A stretch of 64,000 nt of DNA. Origin: Saprospiraceae bacterium (lineage in GTDB: Bacteria; Bacteroidota; Bacteroidia; Chitinophagales; Saprospiraceae). The DNA is taken from the NCBI GenBank assembly GCA_016717145.1, contig JADKGD010000008.1:1-64000 (forward strand). The letters are read 5' to 3'. The translations under genes were made by a program, and so were the position numbers. Within the stretch, counting starts at the first letter, position 1, and each line of letters opens with the position of its first letter. Of the stretch, positions 54,953 to 64,000 are shown in pieces. A model generated the notes under the pieces. It was not told where the DNA came from. It ran no database searches and worked only from the letters and a program-made list of their open reading frames with translations.

Positions 54953-55690
54953 ATGGTTCGTTGTTTTTTAATCTTTTGTTTGTTCTGGACAATAAATACG
55001 TATAGTCAATCTATTATTGAACCAACAGATCCCCGCCACACAGAAGACTGGAGTAGAAAACCTTTAGTCGTGGTATCTGATCCACTGAAATGGGATATTC
55101 CTGCAGATGCCTTAATGCTTCTTGATGACAATATGGAGCAATGGACAAAGCTGGATGGAAGTCCAGCACAATGGATTATGGAAAATGGTATAATGACTGT
55201 AAAGCCTGGCGAAGGAAATATTGTTTCTAAGTCAGCTTTTGGTGACTGTCATTTACATCTTGAATGGAGGAGTCCACTAATTGTTAAGGGGAATGGTCAG
55301 GGTAGGGGCAATAGTGGCATCTTTTTACAGTCAAGGTATGAAGTTCAGATTCTTGATAATTACAATAATGATACATATTATAATGGTCAGGCAAGTTCAC
55401 TGTACAAACAATCACCGCCATTATTTAATGCATGTAGTAAAGTTGGTGAATGGAACACCTATGACATTATTTTTAAAGCCCCAAGATTTGATTTATTTGG
55501 TAAAAAAACATCAAGTGGCATGATTACTGTAATTCACAACGGCATAGTCACTCAAAACAATACGGAGATTATGGGAACTACTGAATATATTGGATTTCCA
55601 AAAAACTTTCCACATGGCGGTGCACCTTTAATGCTTCAGGATCATAGCGACCTGGTCAGTTTCAGAAACATTTGGATTAGAAGATTATAA
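54953..55690 (+). CDS. DUF1080 (3-keto-disaccharide hydrolase type) protein, exported
   Basis: 245 residues with a signal peptide (FLIFCLFWTINTYSQS). The DUF1080 domain is a laminin-G-like beta sandwich: DALMLLDDNMEQWTKLDG, IMTVKPGEGNIVSKSAFGDC, then LHLEWRSPLIVKGNGQGRGN, SGIFLQSRYEVQILDNY and GGAPLMLQDHSDLVSFRNIW. Such proteins hydrolyse 3-keto-glycosides or bind sugar. The gene overlaps none of its neighbours, but the HAD gene starts nine bases behind it, so the two are probably co-transcribed. The frame is intact. Confidence 0.85.
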   Translation: MVRCFLIFCLFWTINTYSQSIIEPTDPRHTEDWSRKPLVVVSDPLKWDIPADALMLLDDNMEQWTKLDGSPAQWIMENGIMTVKPGEGNIVSKSAFGDCHLHLEWRSPLIVKGNGQGRGNSGIFLQSRYEVQILDNYNNDTYYNGQASSLYKQSPPLFNACSKVGEWNTYDIIFKAPRFDLFGKKTSSGMITVIHNGIVTQNNTEIMGTTEYIGFPKNFPHGGAPLMLQDHSDLVSFRNIWIRRL

Positions 55691-55698
55691 GATTTAGT

Positions 55699-56310
55699 AT
55701 GCTGCATTTCGACACAATTATATTCGATTTAGGTGCTGTTCTGATAGATTGGAATCCACGATACGTTTACCGAAAGCTGTTTGTGACAGAATATGCCATG
55801 GAACACTTTTTGGGTACTATTTGTACTTCTCAATGGAATGAACAACAGGATGGAGGTCGGTCATTTGTTGATGCAACAGCCATACTCACTTCTGCGCACC
55901 CTCAATATCAGCAAGAAATATCGGCATATTACGGACGATGGAAAGAAATGCTTGCCGGCCCAATACAAGAAACTGTAGACATTTTAAGTGAACTAAAAAA
56001 TACAGGTAAATATAAATTGCTTGCACTAACTAATTGGTCAGCTGAATCATTTCCTTATGCTTTGGAAACCTATGACTTTTTGCAATGGTTTGATGGCATT
56101 CTTGTGTCTGGCGAAGAGAAGATGAAAAAGCCTGACCCAGCTATATTTGAGCTTTTGCTTTCAAGATATCAGGTTGATAGAGAAAAAGCAATATTTATTG
56201 ATGACAATGTACATAATGTGGTTGCATCCCGCAATCTTGGTATTGAAACCATTCATTTCAAAGATCCTCAGGGATGTCGGGAGATTTTAAATAATTTGAT
56301 TAAGTATTAG
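55699..56310 (+). CDS. HAD-superfamily hydrolase (YihX-like, subfamily IA)
   Basis: 203 residues with the four HAD motifs: FDLGAVLIDWNPRYVY (motif I, in which the first Asp is the nucleophile, the second Asp position being Gly-Ala), LALTNWSAE (motif II), KKPDPAIFELLL (motif III Lys) and FIDDNVHNVVAS (motif IV). The helical cap LEDFLGT-type segment (EHFLGTICTSQWN) matches sugar-phosphate phosphatases like YihX or epoxide-hydrolase-type members. The substrate is unknown. Because motif I is DLG rather than DxD, dehalogenase-like relatives are possible. The gene is directly behind the DUF1080 gene. Confidence 0.8.
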   Translation: MLHFDTIIFDLGAVLIDWNPRYVYRKLFVTEYAMEHFLGTICTSQWNEQQDGGRSFVDATAILTSAHPQYQQEISAYYGRWKEMLAGPIQETVDILSELKNTGKYKLLALTNWSAESFPYALETYDFLQWFDGILVSGEEKMKKPDPAIFELLLSRYQVDREKAIFIDDNVHNVVASRNLGIETIHFKDPQGCREILNNLIKY

Positions 56311-56358
56311 TCGATAAAGGATATTTACTGCTTTTGAACTTTTGGCCAATAAAAAAAA

Positions 56359-57561
56359 TCAAATTACACCTAATCTTTTTCCCACTTTTGTAAAAGCAGC
56401 GACGGCCTGATCCAAGTGGTGTATTTCATGTCCGGCACTGATTTGAACTCGAATTCTTGCCTTGCCCTTGGGAACGACCGGAAAGAAAAAACCAATTACA
56501 TAAATGCCTTCTTCCAGCAATTCAGTGGCGAATTTTTGGGCAAGTGGTGCATCATATAACATCACAGGCGAAATAGGGTGAGTCCCCGGCACAATGTCAA
56601 AGCCGGCTTGTACCATGGCTGATCTAAAATAATGTGTATTTTTTTCCAGTTTGTCTCTGAGTTCCGTGCTTTTGTCCAGAATGTCAAGTACCTTTATTGA
56701 TGCTCCAACAATAGCAGGTGCCAACGTATTGGAGAATAAATATGGTCTTGATTTTTGTCTTAATAATTCAATGATCTCATTGTTAGCGGCTGTGAAACCA
56801 CCTGAAGCACCACCAAGGGCTTTACCAAATGTTCCTGTAATAATATCCACCCGCCCAAAGGCACCCGAATGTTCGGCACTTCCTCTTCCAGTCTTACCAA
56901 CGAATCCTGTAGCATGGCAATCATCAACCATAACCATAGCACCATATTTATCAGCAAGATCGCATATTTTGTCTACCTGAGCAATAATGCCATCCATTGA
57001 GAATACGCCGTCAGTAGCTACCAGAATTCGTCTGGCACCTGTTTCCTTCGCTTCTTTAAGTTTGGATTCGAGATCAGCCATATCATTATTTTCATACCGG
57101 TATCTTTTTGCCTTACACAATCTGATTCCATCTATAATAGAGGCATGATTGAGCATATCCGAAATGATGGCATCTTCTTCATTGAGAAGCGGTTCAAAAA
57201 GACCGCCATTGGCATCGAAAGCAGCTGCATATAGAATGGCATCTTCCTGACCAACAAAATTTGCAATTTTCTGTTCCAATTCTTTGTGGATGTCCTGAGT
57301 TCCACAGATAAATCTCACCGAGGACATACCGAAGCCGTGTGAATCTATGGTTTCTTTAGCCGCTGAAATAACCTGAGTATTTGACGAAAGACCAAGATAG
57401 TTATTGGCGCAAAAATTGAGTACAGATGCGCCTTTGGTGGTTTTTATGATTGCACTCTGAGGTGTAATTATGATACGTTCTGATTTGAATAGACCATTAT
57501 TTTTCAGATCCTGAAGTTCTGAAGCGATGTCGGATAAAATATGTTTTGTTTGATCGTTCAT
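56359..57561 (-). CDS. kbl: Glycine C-acetyltransferase (2-amino-3-ketobutyrate CoA ligase)
   Basis: PLP enzyme that cleaves 2-amino-3-oxobutyrate with CoA to glycine and acetyl-CoA. The start at 57,561 (MNDQTKHILSDIASELQDLK) fits Kbl; the longer frame to 57,618 overlaps the upstream gene. Motifs: VLNFCANNYLGLSSN, GMSSVRFICGTQDIHKELE, MVDDCHATGFVGKTGRG and the PLP Lys in GTFGKALGGASGGFTA. The total is 400 residues. It is the second step after threonine dehydrogenase, encoded 19 bases upstream, so the pair makes a threonine-to-glycine route. The frame is intact. Confidence 0.93.
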   Translation of the reverse strand: MNDQTKHILSDIASELQDLKNNGLFKSERIIITPQSAIIKTTKGASVLNFCANNYLGLSSNTQVISAAKETIDSHGFGMSSVRFICGTQDIHKELEQKIANFVGQEDAILYAAAFDANGGLFEPLLNEEDAIISDMLNHASIIDGIRLCKAKRYRYENNDMADLESKLKEAKETGARRILVATDGVFSMDGIIAQVDKICDLADKYGAMVMVDDCHATGFVGKTGRGSAEHSGAFGRVDIITGTFGKALGGASGGFTAANNEIIELLRQKSRPYLFSNTLAPAIVGASIKVLDILDKSTELRDKLEKNTHYFRSAMVQAGFDIVPGTHPISPVMLYDAPLAQKFATELLEEGIYVIGFFFPVVPKGKARIRVQISAGHEIHHLDQAVAAFTKVGKRLGVI

Positions 57562-57580
57562 ATTGATAATGTTTATTGGC

Positions 57581-58525
57581 TTATAATATTGTTTGACGCA
57601 AATGATGGAGCATGTCAACAGTCATAGTGCTTAGATCAAAAGAAGGTTTCCATTGCCAGTCTTCCCTTGATTGGCTATCGTCAATCGATTCTGACCATGT
57701 TTTGGCAATGGCTTGCCTGAAATCAGGTTTGTACGTGATTTCAAACTGTGGTATGTGTTTTCTGATTTCTGCCGCAATTTCCTTAGGAGAAAAACTCATC
57801 GCAGCTAAATTGTAACCATATCTTATAGTCAAATTTTTTTTGTCTACACGCATGAGGTCAATAGTAGCTTTGATGGCATCATCCATATACATCATTGGCA
57901 ATTTAGTATCTTCTTCAAGGAAACATTCATATTTACCTTCTTTTAGAGCTGCATGAAATATCTCAACGGCATAATCAGTTGTACCGCCGGCAGGTAGTGA
58001 TTGCCATCCAATAATGCCTGGATAGCGTAGTGACCTGACATCAACGCCATATCTATTGTGATAATAATTACACCACAATTCACCGGTAGCTTTGCTCATG
58101 CCGTAGACTGTTGAAGGCAGTAGAGGTACATCCTGGGGTGTATCTATTCGGGGTGTAGTATTTCCGAAAACCATGATAGTGCTCGGGAAAAATACTTTAT
58201 CCAAACTTTTTTCCCTTGCCAGTTCCAGAATGGAAAGTAAACCATTCAGGTTGATATTCCATGTCTTAATAGGATTCCACTCTCCATTTGCTGATAAGAT
58301 GGCCGCCAGGTGATATATCTGAGTAATTTGGTGGTCTTCAACGATTTCCTTGAGCCTCTGTGCATTCAAAATGTCAAGAAATTCAAAAGGCTCAATGGTC
58401 ACAGGAAGTTTGGCGATATCTGTTGCCAGGACGGCTTCTGTTCCATAGACCTTTCTCAACTCTTCCGTCAATACACGCCCGATTTGTCCATTGGCACCTG
58501 TAATCAGAATTTTTGGTTTGGTCAT
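57581..58525 (-). CDS. tdh: L-threonine 3-dehydrogenase (SDR type)
   Basis: NAD-dependent oxidation of threonine to 2-amino-3-oxobutyrate, cytosolic. The 314-residue protein is an extended SDR: ILITGANGQIGRVLTEEL, IYHLAAILSANGEWNP, STVYGMSKATGELWCNYY (Tyr/Lys) and RSLRYPGIIGWQSLPAGGTT, characteristic of the short-chain TDH found in many bacteria and in trypanosomes. It differs from the zinc-dependent TDH of E. coli. It is immediately upstream of kbl on the same strand, which confirms the pathway. The frame is intact. Confidence 0.92.
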   Translation of the reverse strand: MTKPKILITGANGQIGRVLTEELRKVYGTEAVLATDIAKLPVTIEPFEFLDILNAQRLKEIVEDHQITQIYHLAAILSANGEWNPIKTWNINLNGLLSILELAREKSLDKVFFPSTIMVFGNTTPRIDTPQDVPLLPSTVYGMSKATGELWCNYYHNRYGVDVRSLRYPGIIGWQSLPAGGTTDYAVEIFHAALKEGKYECFLEEDTKLPMMYMDDAIKATIDLMRVDKKNLTIRYGYNLAAMSFSPKEIAAEIRKHIPQFEITYKPDFRQAIAKTWSESIDDSQSREDWQWKPSFDLSTMTVDMLHHLRQTIL

Positions 58526-58732
58526 TTAAAAATATTTTAAGTTAGGAGCTCAAATGTAAAGAAGAAATTTTAGTATTAGAGTAAAACGAAAAAATAAAAT
58601 CAATAAACAATTTGTGAAAAAATCCTTTCTATTTGTCGCTATTTTTTTATGAAGGACTTTACCTAAAGCGACATTTAAATTGCTGTTTATCGTGAAGATT
58701 AAGACCAAAGATTTTGAATTCAAAAATCAATA

Positions 58733-59125
58733 TCAAAATGACTGAGGATTTTTATGTTCTTTTGCTTTAGGATCATATGGCACCATGATATTTATCCATA
58801 ATGATCGGGACATTCTTAGAAAGAAAAAATATGTAAGCAAGGCAATTATCAATAGTACAGCCATAGATGCGTTTAACGACATCTTAAAAACAATGATACA
58901 TGTGCCTATGACAGCCAAAAAGAAAAATGCTGTAACAATATAGGACAAAAACATAGACCCATAATAGAATCCCGGTTCGGGCTCAAATTTTTGATTGCAA
59001 ACCGGGCACTTTTCCGGCATATTGACAGGTTTGGATATATCAAATGGTTTGATAAAAAGATCCCCTTCCTGGCATCTTGGACATTTTTTTCTTAAAGTAT
59101 TTATCAAAAAATTTCTTTTGGACAT
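58733..59125 (-). CDS. DUF983 membrane protein
   Basis: The 130-residue protein has two amino-terminal Cys pairs (KKCPRCQEGDLF and EKCPVCNQKFEPEPGFYYG), a zinc-ribbon-like arrangement, followed by two or three membrane helices (SYIVTAFFFLAVIGTCIIVF and MAVLLIIALLTYFFFL). This is the DUF983 layout, FYYGSMFLSY being the conserved phrase. The function is unknown. It is the third gene of a minus-strand run behind purK and purE (27 bases after the purE stop). Confidence 0.85.
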   Translation of the reverse strand: MSKRNFLINTLRKKCPRCQEGDLFIKPFDISKPVNMPEKCPVCNQKFEPEPGFYYGSMFLSYIVTAFFFLAVIGTCIIVFKMSLNASMAVLLIIALLTYFFFLRMSRSLWINIMVPYDPKAKEHKNPQSF

Positions 59126-59152
59126 GGATGGTTATTTATGATATTTTTTGAA

Positions 59153-59653
59153 TTATTTAATATTGTTTTCGAGTGCTTTTGCTTTTAAAATGACTTCGTC
59201 TTTAAGTTTGTTTTTATAATTGATGATCTTCGACAGGATAAAACTATCATTATTCCCCAGAATGGTTGCTGCAAGAATGCCAGCATTTTTGGCCCCATTA
59301 AGGGCGACTGTAGCGACAGGAATACCACCCGGCATCTGTAGGATTGACAGGATTGAATCCCAACCATCGATTGAATTTGAAGATTTGATGGGTACACCAA
59401 TGACGGGCAGCGGTGTTATTGATGCAACCATACCCGGCAAATGGGCTGCACCGCCAGCTCCGGCGATAATCACCCGAATACCACGAAGATGGGCATTTTT
59501 TGCAAAATCAAACATACGCTCAGGAGTTCTGTGTGCTGACACGATAGATACTTCGTGAGCTATATCAAAATATGTGAGCATATCTGCAGCTTCTTTCATA
59601 ATCGGTAAGTCCGAATCGGATCCCATGATAATGCTTACAATTGGTATATTCAT
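59153..59653 (-). CDS. purE: N5-carboxyaminoimidazole ribonucleotide mutase
   Basis: De novo purine synthesis: moves the carboxyl group of N5-CAIR to give CAIR, cytosolic. Family signatures are present: IIMGSDSDLPIMKEAADM, SIVSAHRTPERMFDFAK, GVPIKSSNSIDGWDSILSIL and MPGGIPVATVALNGAKNAGI. The length of 166 is normal for class I PurE. The start overlaps the stop of purK by four bases (59,650-59,653), as is common for coupled pur genes. The frame is intact. Confidence 0.95.
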   Translation of the reverse strand: MNIPIVSIIMGSDSDLPIMKEAADMLTYFDIAHEVSIVSAHRTPERMFDFAKNAHLRGIRVIIAGAGGAAHLPGMVASITPLPVIGVPIKSSNSIDGWDSILSILQMPGGIPVATVALNGAKNAGILAATILGNNDSFILSKIINYKNKLKDEVILKAKALENNIK

Positions 59654-60822
59654 ATTTTAGAAATAACTTTTAAGGTTTTTTGTACAAATTTAGCCTTTTC
59701 AATGGCGGTATTAAGGTTCTGATCCAGGATAGTTACATGACCCATCTTTCTGAACGGTTTTGTTTCTTTTTTACCATAAAGATGTGGATATACACCTTCA
59801 ATATCCAGGCAGGATTCGATACCTTCGTATATTACAGGTCCACTATAGGAAGCTTCACCGAGTAAATTTACCATTACTGCAGGACTTATCAGTTTACTAC
59901 TGCCCAAAGGAAGATCCAGAATTGCTCTGAGATGCATTTCGTATTGAGAAGTAATACAAGCTTCTATGGTATGGTGTCCGGAAGTGTGTGGTCGCGGAGC
60001 TACTTCATTGATTAATATAGATCCATTTGTATCAATAAACATTTCTACAGCCAGTAATCCAATGATGCCCATATGTTCTGCAACTTCAATAGCCAATGAG
60101 GCTGCGATTTCATTTTGTTCGGTTGTGATATCAGATGGGCAGAAAAGATATTCCACCAGATTGGCTGTGGAATGAAATTGCATTTCAACCGGTGGGAAAC
60201 TACAGATATCTCCTGATTGATTTCGAGCTACAATAACTGCAATTTCTTTAGACAAATCAACAATTTGTTCTGCAATACAAGGTCCAGCCAACAAATTATT
60301 TAAATCTTCCTTATTTCTGACAATGTGTACACCTTTACCGTCATATCCTTCAGTCCGGGTTTTCTGTACAAACGGAACTGTAATATCACCAGCTGTCACA
60401 GACGATAAGAGACTCGAAGCATCTTTAAAAATGGTAAATTCAGCACTTGGAAACCCGGATCCTTCATAAAAAAGTTTTTGGATGCCTTTGTCTTTTATGA
60501 TTTTTAGTATGGCGGGCTGAGGATATACCTTGATACCCACTTTCTCCAATGCTTCCAATGCTTCTATATTGACATTTTCAATTTCAATGGTTATTACATC
60601 CTTGTCAATACCAAAATTATAGACATCATCATAATTATTGATGTCACCGCATACAAATTGTCTGCAAACATCAGCAGCGGGAAAGCTATAGTCTTTTTCA
60701 AGTACGCTTATATTTAATCCTAGTTGACTACCAGCCTGACACAACATCTTACCAAGTTGTCCGCCACCAAGAATACCTATTTTTTGCCTTAATTTATTTG
60801 CACTCACAATCAAATCAAACAT
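59650..60822 (-). CDS. purK: N5-carboxyaminoimidazole ribonucleotide synthase
   Basis: ATP-grasp enzyme that carboxylates AIR to N5-CAIR for PurE. Motifs: KIGILGGGQLGKMLCQAGS (amino-terminal NAD-like fold), KTRTEGYDGKGVHIVRN (ATP-binding loop), LAVEMFIDTNGSILINEVAP and RPHTSGHHTIEAC (metal and substrate binding). The length of 390 is normal. The open frame starts at 60,822 (MFDLIVSANKLRQK); a GTG at 60,807 is possible, since CAAAGATA at 60,831-60,838 is a perfect minus-strand -7 box that would leave almost no leader. It overlaps purE by four bases. Confidence 0.93.
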   Translation of the reverse strand: MFDLIVSANKLRQKIGILGGGQLGKMLCQAGSQLGLNISVLEKDYSFPAADVCRQFVCGDINNYDDVYNFGIDKDVITIEIENVNIEALEALEKVGIKVYPQPAILKIIKDKGIQKLFYEGSGFPSAEFTIFKDASSLLSSVTAGDITVPFVQKTRTEGYDGKGVHIVRNKEDLNNLLAGPCIAEQIVDLSKEIAVIVARNQSGDICSFPPVEMQFHSTANLVEYLFCPSDITTEQNEIAASLAIEVAEHMGIIGLLAVEMFIDTNGSILINEVAPRPHTSGHHTIEACITSQYEMHLRAILDLPLGSSKLISPAVMVNLLGEASYSGPVIYEGIESCLDIEGVYPHLYGKKETKPFRKMGHVTILDQNLNTAIEKAKFVQKTLKVISKI

Positions 60823-60961
60823 TTATCAAACAAAGATAATAAAAAGCAAGCATCTGAAAGCCTTTATATATTCAAAGCTGAATTTTAATGGAGTTCAATC
60901 AAAGTAAATATTCCATTTTCTGACATCTTATCATTTAGATAAATCAATCATTATTATTTCA

Positions 60962-62397
60962 TTAGATAACTTTTAGTAAGCTATCTTCTTCAGTGAGCAG
61001 ATATTTTGTAAGCCATGCAGCAATTTCACTTTCATTTTTGAATATCTTTTTTATTTCTTCGGGTTTCCAATTTTTAGGAACAAAATTAGTATCAAAATTG
61101 CCGGAAACGAAGTCGGGATGTTTCATGACGAATGCACCAAAATCGAGTGTTGTAGAAATTCCAACTATATTATATTGTTGAATCGCATCCAGCATTTTTT
61201 CAATTGCCGACGCTCTGCTGTGAGCATGAACAGTAAGTTTTGCAAGCATTGGATCATAATATATAGGAATTTTATCACCTTCCTCATAGCCATTATCGAC
61301 TCTGATACCATCGCCTACAGGTAGTTCATATTTTTCCAATGTATTGATACTTGGATTAAAATTATCATAAGGGTCTTCAGCATAAACCCTTAGTTCAATG
61401 GCATGACCATTTATTTTTAAGTCATCCTGCGCAAACGTGAGTTTTTCTCCACGGGCAATCTTGATTTGTTCGGCAACAATATCAAGACCGGTAATCATTT
61501 CAGTAACGGGATGTTCTACCTGTAGTCTCGTATTCATCTCCAGAAAATAAAAATCAAGTTTATCATTCATTAAAAATTCTACAGTGCCGGCTCCTTCATA
61601 ATTACAAGCTTTGGCAACATTTACTGCGGCTTCACCCATTGCTTTTCTGATTTCAGGGGTTAAAATAGCACTTGGTGCTTCCTCCACCACTTTTTGATGA
61701 CGACGTTGGATACTACACTCACGCTCAAATAAGTATACCGTATTGCCACAAGAATCAGCTAAAATCTGAATCTCCACATGTCTTGGTGAAGTCACATATT
61801 TTTCAATAAAAACGGCCCCGTTACCAAAGGATGCAGTTGCTTCATTAATGGCAAGTTGCATTTGATCAGACATTTCATCGCGGTGTTGAACGAGTTTCAT
61901 GCCCTTTCCGCCACCGCCAGCTGATGCTTTTACTAGGACAGGATAGCCTACTTTATCTGCTATAAGTATAGCTTCATTAATATCTGTAATTGAATAATCA
62001 GTGCCGGGGACCATAGGTATGCCAAATTTTTTACAGCATCTTTTGCAGAAAGTTTATCACCCATTATATCCATTGAATATGCAGATGGACCAATAAGTTT
62101 TATGCCATTTTCTTGAAGTTTGAGTGCAAAGTCTGAATTTTCACTTAAGAACCCATAACCCGGGTGAATACCGTCAACACCTGATTTCACTGCTATGTCG
62201 ATAATCTTTTGTTGTACAAGATATGATTCTGAGGAAGGCGACGGGCCAAGATAATATGCTTCATCCGCCATTTTTACATGTAAAGCCTGTGCATCAGCAT
62301 CTGAATATACAGCAACACTAATAATATTCATTTCTTTAAGTGTTCGAATGATTCTACATGCGATCTCACCACGATTAGCCACTAATACTTTTATCAT
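60962..62397 (-). CDS. accC: Acetyl-CoA carboxylase biotin carboxylase subunit (one homopolymer frameshift)
   Basis: ATP-grasp enzyme that carboxylates biotin for fatty-acid synthesis or a related acyl-CoA carboxylase. The amino part (62,397-61,960) begins MIKVLVANRGEIACRIIRTL; the rest (62,014-60,962) has KASAGGGGKGMKLVQHRDEM, FLEMNTRLQVEHPVTEM and YAEDPYDNFNPSI. One A is missing from the minus-strand A run at 62,027-62,032. With seven A the protein reads DAVKKFGIPMVPGTDYSI without break. Length is about 478 residues, slightly longer than E. coli AccC. No biotin carrier gene is adjacent, so the partner is elsewhere. Confidence 0.9.
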
Positions 62398-62512
62398 TTA
62401 TGGGTTTAATTTTGACGTGACAAGGTACTTAGAATGAAGAAATTTTTAGTAATATGGATTAAATTTATGTATAAAAAATATACATTTTAACTTGAGCGTA
62501 AGAATTTAAACT

Positions 62513-62520
62513 TATATTTG
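62513..62520 (+). promoter_or_regulatory. Candidate promoter, -7 element, of the large secreted protein
   Basis: TATATTTG matches TAnnTTTG, 72 bases before the ATG at 62,592. The -33 region has only a partial match (CTTGAG near 62,491). Confidence 0.4.
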
Positions 62521-62591
62521 CTGTTCTGAATGACAGATTTCCCTTTGAGCAAACATTTAAGAATTTTGAATTTAACTTCAAAGAATTATTG

Positions 62592-64000
62592 ATGAGGTGG
62601 TATATATATTTTTTATTTATTGGGTTAGGTTTTGATATTAATGCTCAATGCGGGATTTCCAAGACTTATACAGTTGTGGATTTGCCCAATGGTTTGGCGG
62701 ATACAACCAATATTTCTCTTTTAGTTTCAGGGGCATTGCTAAATAATCTGGCGGATGCCGCCCAAGGTCTTTGTGGAGTACAACTTAAATTTTCACATCC
62801 ATTTGAAAAAGAACTGTTTTTCGAACTGATTTCGCCATCTGGGCAAGTCGTTACCCTCGTAGGAGGAGATGTTACAGCTTATAATACACCGCTTATTACT
62901 TGGGATGTTTTATTTGTACCTTGCCTGTTTTCAGCCGTCCCTGATCCGGGTTTTTCTGAAGTTTGGGAAAATGATCAGGACTGGCTTAGTTTAACTCAAT
63001 ACACCGGTAGTTATTATCCGCACATGGGCTGTCTTGAAGACTTTGATATTGGAAGCGTTAATGGAACATGGACATTGAGATGTATAGATTTTGCAGATGA
63101 AGGTATTGGTAAATTACTTGGATTTAATTTGATTTTTTGTGATGAAACGGGTATAAATTGTGGTGAATGCAAACTGGACTCAGGTATAATTACAAACCCT
63201 GATGCATCATTTTGTACAGGTGAGCCAGGACTGTCGTTGCAAATAAATAAGCTATTCCCTATTTTCGCCACAAATGATACAATATACGAATATAAAAATA
63301 TCGTTTTTAAAGATAGTGTAGTTTTTGAATATACGACAACAAATGATCTGTCTGCTTATCCTCCGGGATCTTATACAATTTGTGGCATCCAGATATCAAA
63401 AACCCAAATATCTTTATTGCCAAATGTCGGAAGTAATTATATAGGCTCATCTCTTAATAATTACTTTTTTCAGTTGGGCGCTTGTGCTTCAGTTTCTGAT
63501 AGTTGTATGATTGTCCACATATTCGACCGGCCTGACACAGTCTCCATAACAAAATATATTTGCAAAGGGGATACCTACACTTTAGGAGGTCAAAGTTTCA
63601 ATATCCAGGATACATTCCTCGTGGTTATAGAAAACGGAGTTTGTGATTCAATGGTCGAACTGGACCTAAGAGTGATTGACATTGAACCTCAAATCATTGC
63701 AGATAGGGATTCAGTCAGTTGTCTGGCCAATACAAATACGCTACAAGGTTTTAATATTGGCACGCCTAATTCAAATATCCTGTACAATTGGTTTAGCCCT
63801 AATAGCATTATAGACACAGACACTACAGCTTCTTTGGTAGATATTTCAAATGCAGGCACATTTTGTTTGGGTTTGACAGCCATTAATGCCAATTATACTT
63901 GTAAGGATACGATTTGTAAAGAAATATTTCTTGATGTCACCAATCCCGTAATTACACTGAAATCAGACACCATTACTTGTCGCAATGATACAGTGACGAT
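62592..64000 (+). CDS. Large secreted Cys-rich protein, N-terminal part (runs off the window)
   Basis: The open frame from ATG 62,592 has no stop to the end of the window (469 codons). It begins MRWYIYFLFIGLGFDINAQ, a signal peptide. The first about 200 residues look like a proprotein-convertase P domain (LKFSHPFEKELFFELISPSG and VNGTWTLRCIDFADEGIGK). After it come repeating Cys-containing beta modules: SITKYICKGDTYTLGGQSFN, RDSVSCLANTNTLQGFN and TLKSDTITCRNDTVT, the style of PKD/Ig-like giant proteins of Saprospiraceae that usually end in a gliding-type sorting signal. That end is outside the window. A surface adhesin or exoprotein is the likely role. Confidence 0.75.
   Translation, partial: MRWYIYFLFIGLGFDINAQCGISKTYTVVDLPNGLADTTNISLLVSGALLNNLADAAQGLCGVQLKFSHPFEKELFFELISPSGQVVTLVGGDVTAYNTPLITWDVLFVPCLFSAVPDPGFSEVWENDQDWLSLTQYTGSYYPHMGCLEDFDIGSVNGTWTLRCIDFADEGIGKLLGFNLIFCDETGINCGECKLDSGIITNPDASFCTGEPGLSLQINKLFPIFATNDTIYEYKNIVFKDSVVFEYTTTNDLSAYPPGSYTICGIQISKTQISLLPNVGSNYIGSSLNNYFFQLGACASVSDSCMIVHIFDRPDTVSITKYICKGDTYTLGGQSFNIQDTFLVVIENGVCDSMVELDLRVIDIEPQIIADRDSVSCLANTNTLQGFNIGTPNSNILYNWFSPNSIIDTDTTASLVDISNAGTFCLGLTAINANYTCKDTICKEIFLDVTNPVITLKSDTITCRNDTVT

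Noticed and set aside
1..64000. tRNA or rRNA genes
   Set aside because: No cloverleaf with a GGTTCRA-type T arm and no rRNA core sequences were noticed on reading; a tRNA search tool would be needed to exclude a divergent one.

Overview
The window looks like a low-GC member of the Bacteroidota, most likely a Saprospiraceae-like bacterium. The evidence is a type III glutamine synthetase, a fused alpha/beta 2-oxoacid dehydrogenase E1, a GWxTD-domain protein, a DUF1080 protein, a sphingolipid gene cluster, the start of a very large Cys-rich secreted protein, many lipoproteins, and promoter-like TAnnTTTG / TTTG pairs of the Bacteroidota sigma factor. No rRNA, tRNA or CRISPR array was found. Many conserved genes (topA, glnN, accC, the E1 gene, a lipid kinase, an arginine deiminase, a YihY protein) are broken by single-base indels. 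Several of these fall in homopolymer runs and are repaired by adding or removing one base. I therefore read most frameshifts as assembly error and give one interval per gene.

Region 1-17,350 is accessory DNA. Almost every gene is on the minus strand, and they are unrelated: SDR, DinB, GNAT, S9 peptidase, DoxX fragment, glycoside hydrolase, flavin-binding protein, SnoaL-like, two CPBP proteases, YwqK-like, PD40 protein, lipocalin-like, DUF3830. Imperfect palindromes sit directly downstream of many of them, and three palindromes are near-identical copies. This is the layout of an integron-type gene-cassette array with attC-like sites, although no integrase is in view. Three fragments of group II introns lie in the opposite orientation, two of them abutting cassette ends.

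Region 17,350-22,900 is repeat-rich: a 70-bp tandem repeat with a second copy near 32 kb, a CDF metal transporter, a MenI-like thioesterase, and a dispersed palindromic intergenic repeat into which an IS110-family element (about 1.66 kb, 20,497-22,158) has inserted. Upstream of its transposase I can read a bridge RNA: two internal loops carry short guides that match both sides of the actual insertion site and both ends of the element. Joining the two ends as in a circular intermediate creates a Bacteroidota-type promoter facing the RNA.

Region 22,900-35,900 holds housekeeping genes: glutamine synthetase III, topoisomerase I, a TPR/TonB-like protein, arginine deiminase, an acyl-CoA thioesterase, a YihY membrane protein, a polyprenol-phosphate mannosyltransferase-like GT2, and the fused E1. 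Another array of the palindromic repeat (36.0-36.8 kb) separates this from two lipoprotein genes and a CHAT-protease lipoprotein (36.9-41.2 kb).

Region 41,300-64,000 is mostly core: murB, an outer-membrane barrel, an MsbA-type ABC exporter, a GWxTD protein, a YigZ protein and a DMT transporter. A minus-strand cluster (serine palmitoyltransferase, GNAT-fold N-acyltransferase, NAD-dependent reductase, lipid kinase) fits a complete bacterial ceramide pathway. Then follow a UDP-glucuronate decarboxylase, DUF1080 and HAD proteins, the threonine-to-glycine pair kbl/tdh, purKE with a DUF983 protein, the biotin carboxylase accC, and the start of the large secreted protein.
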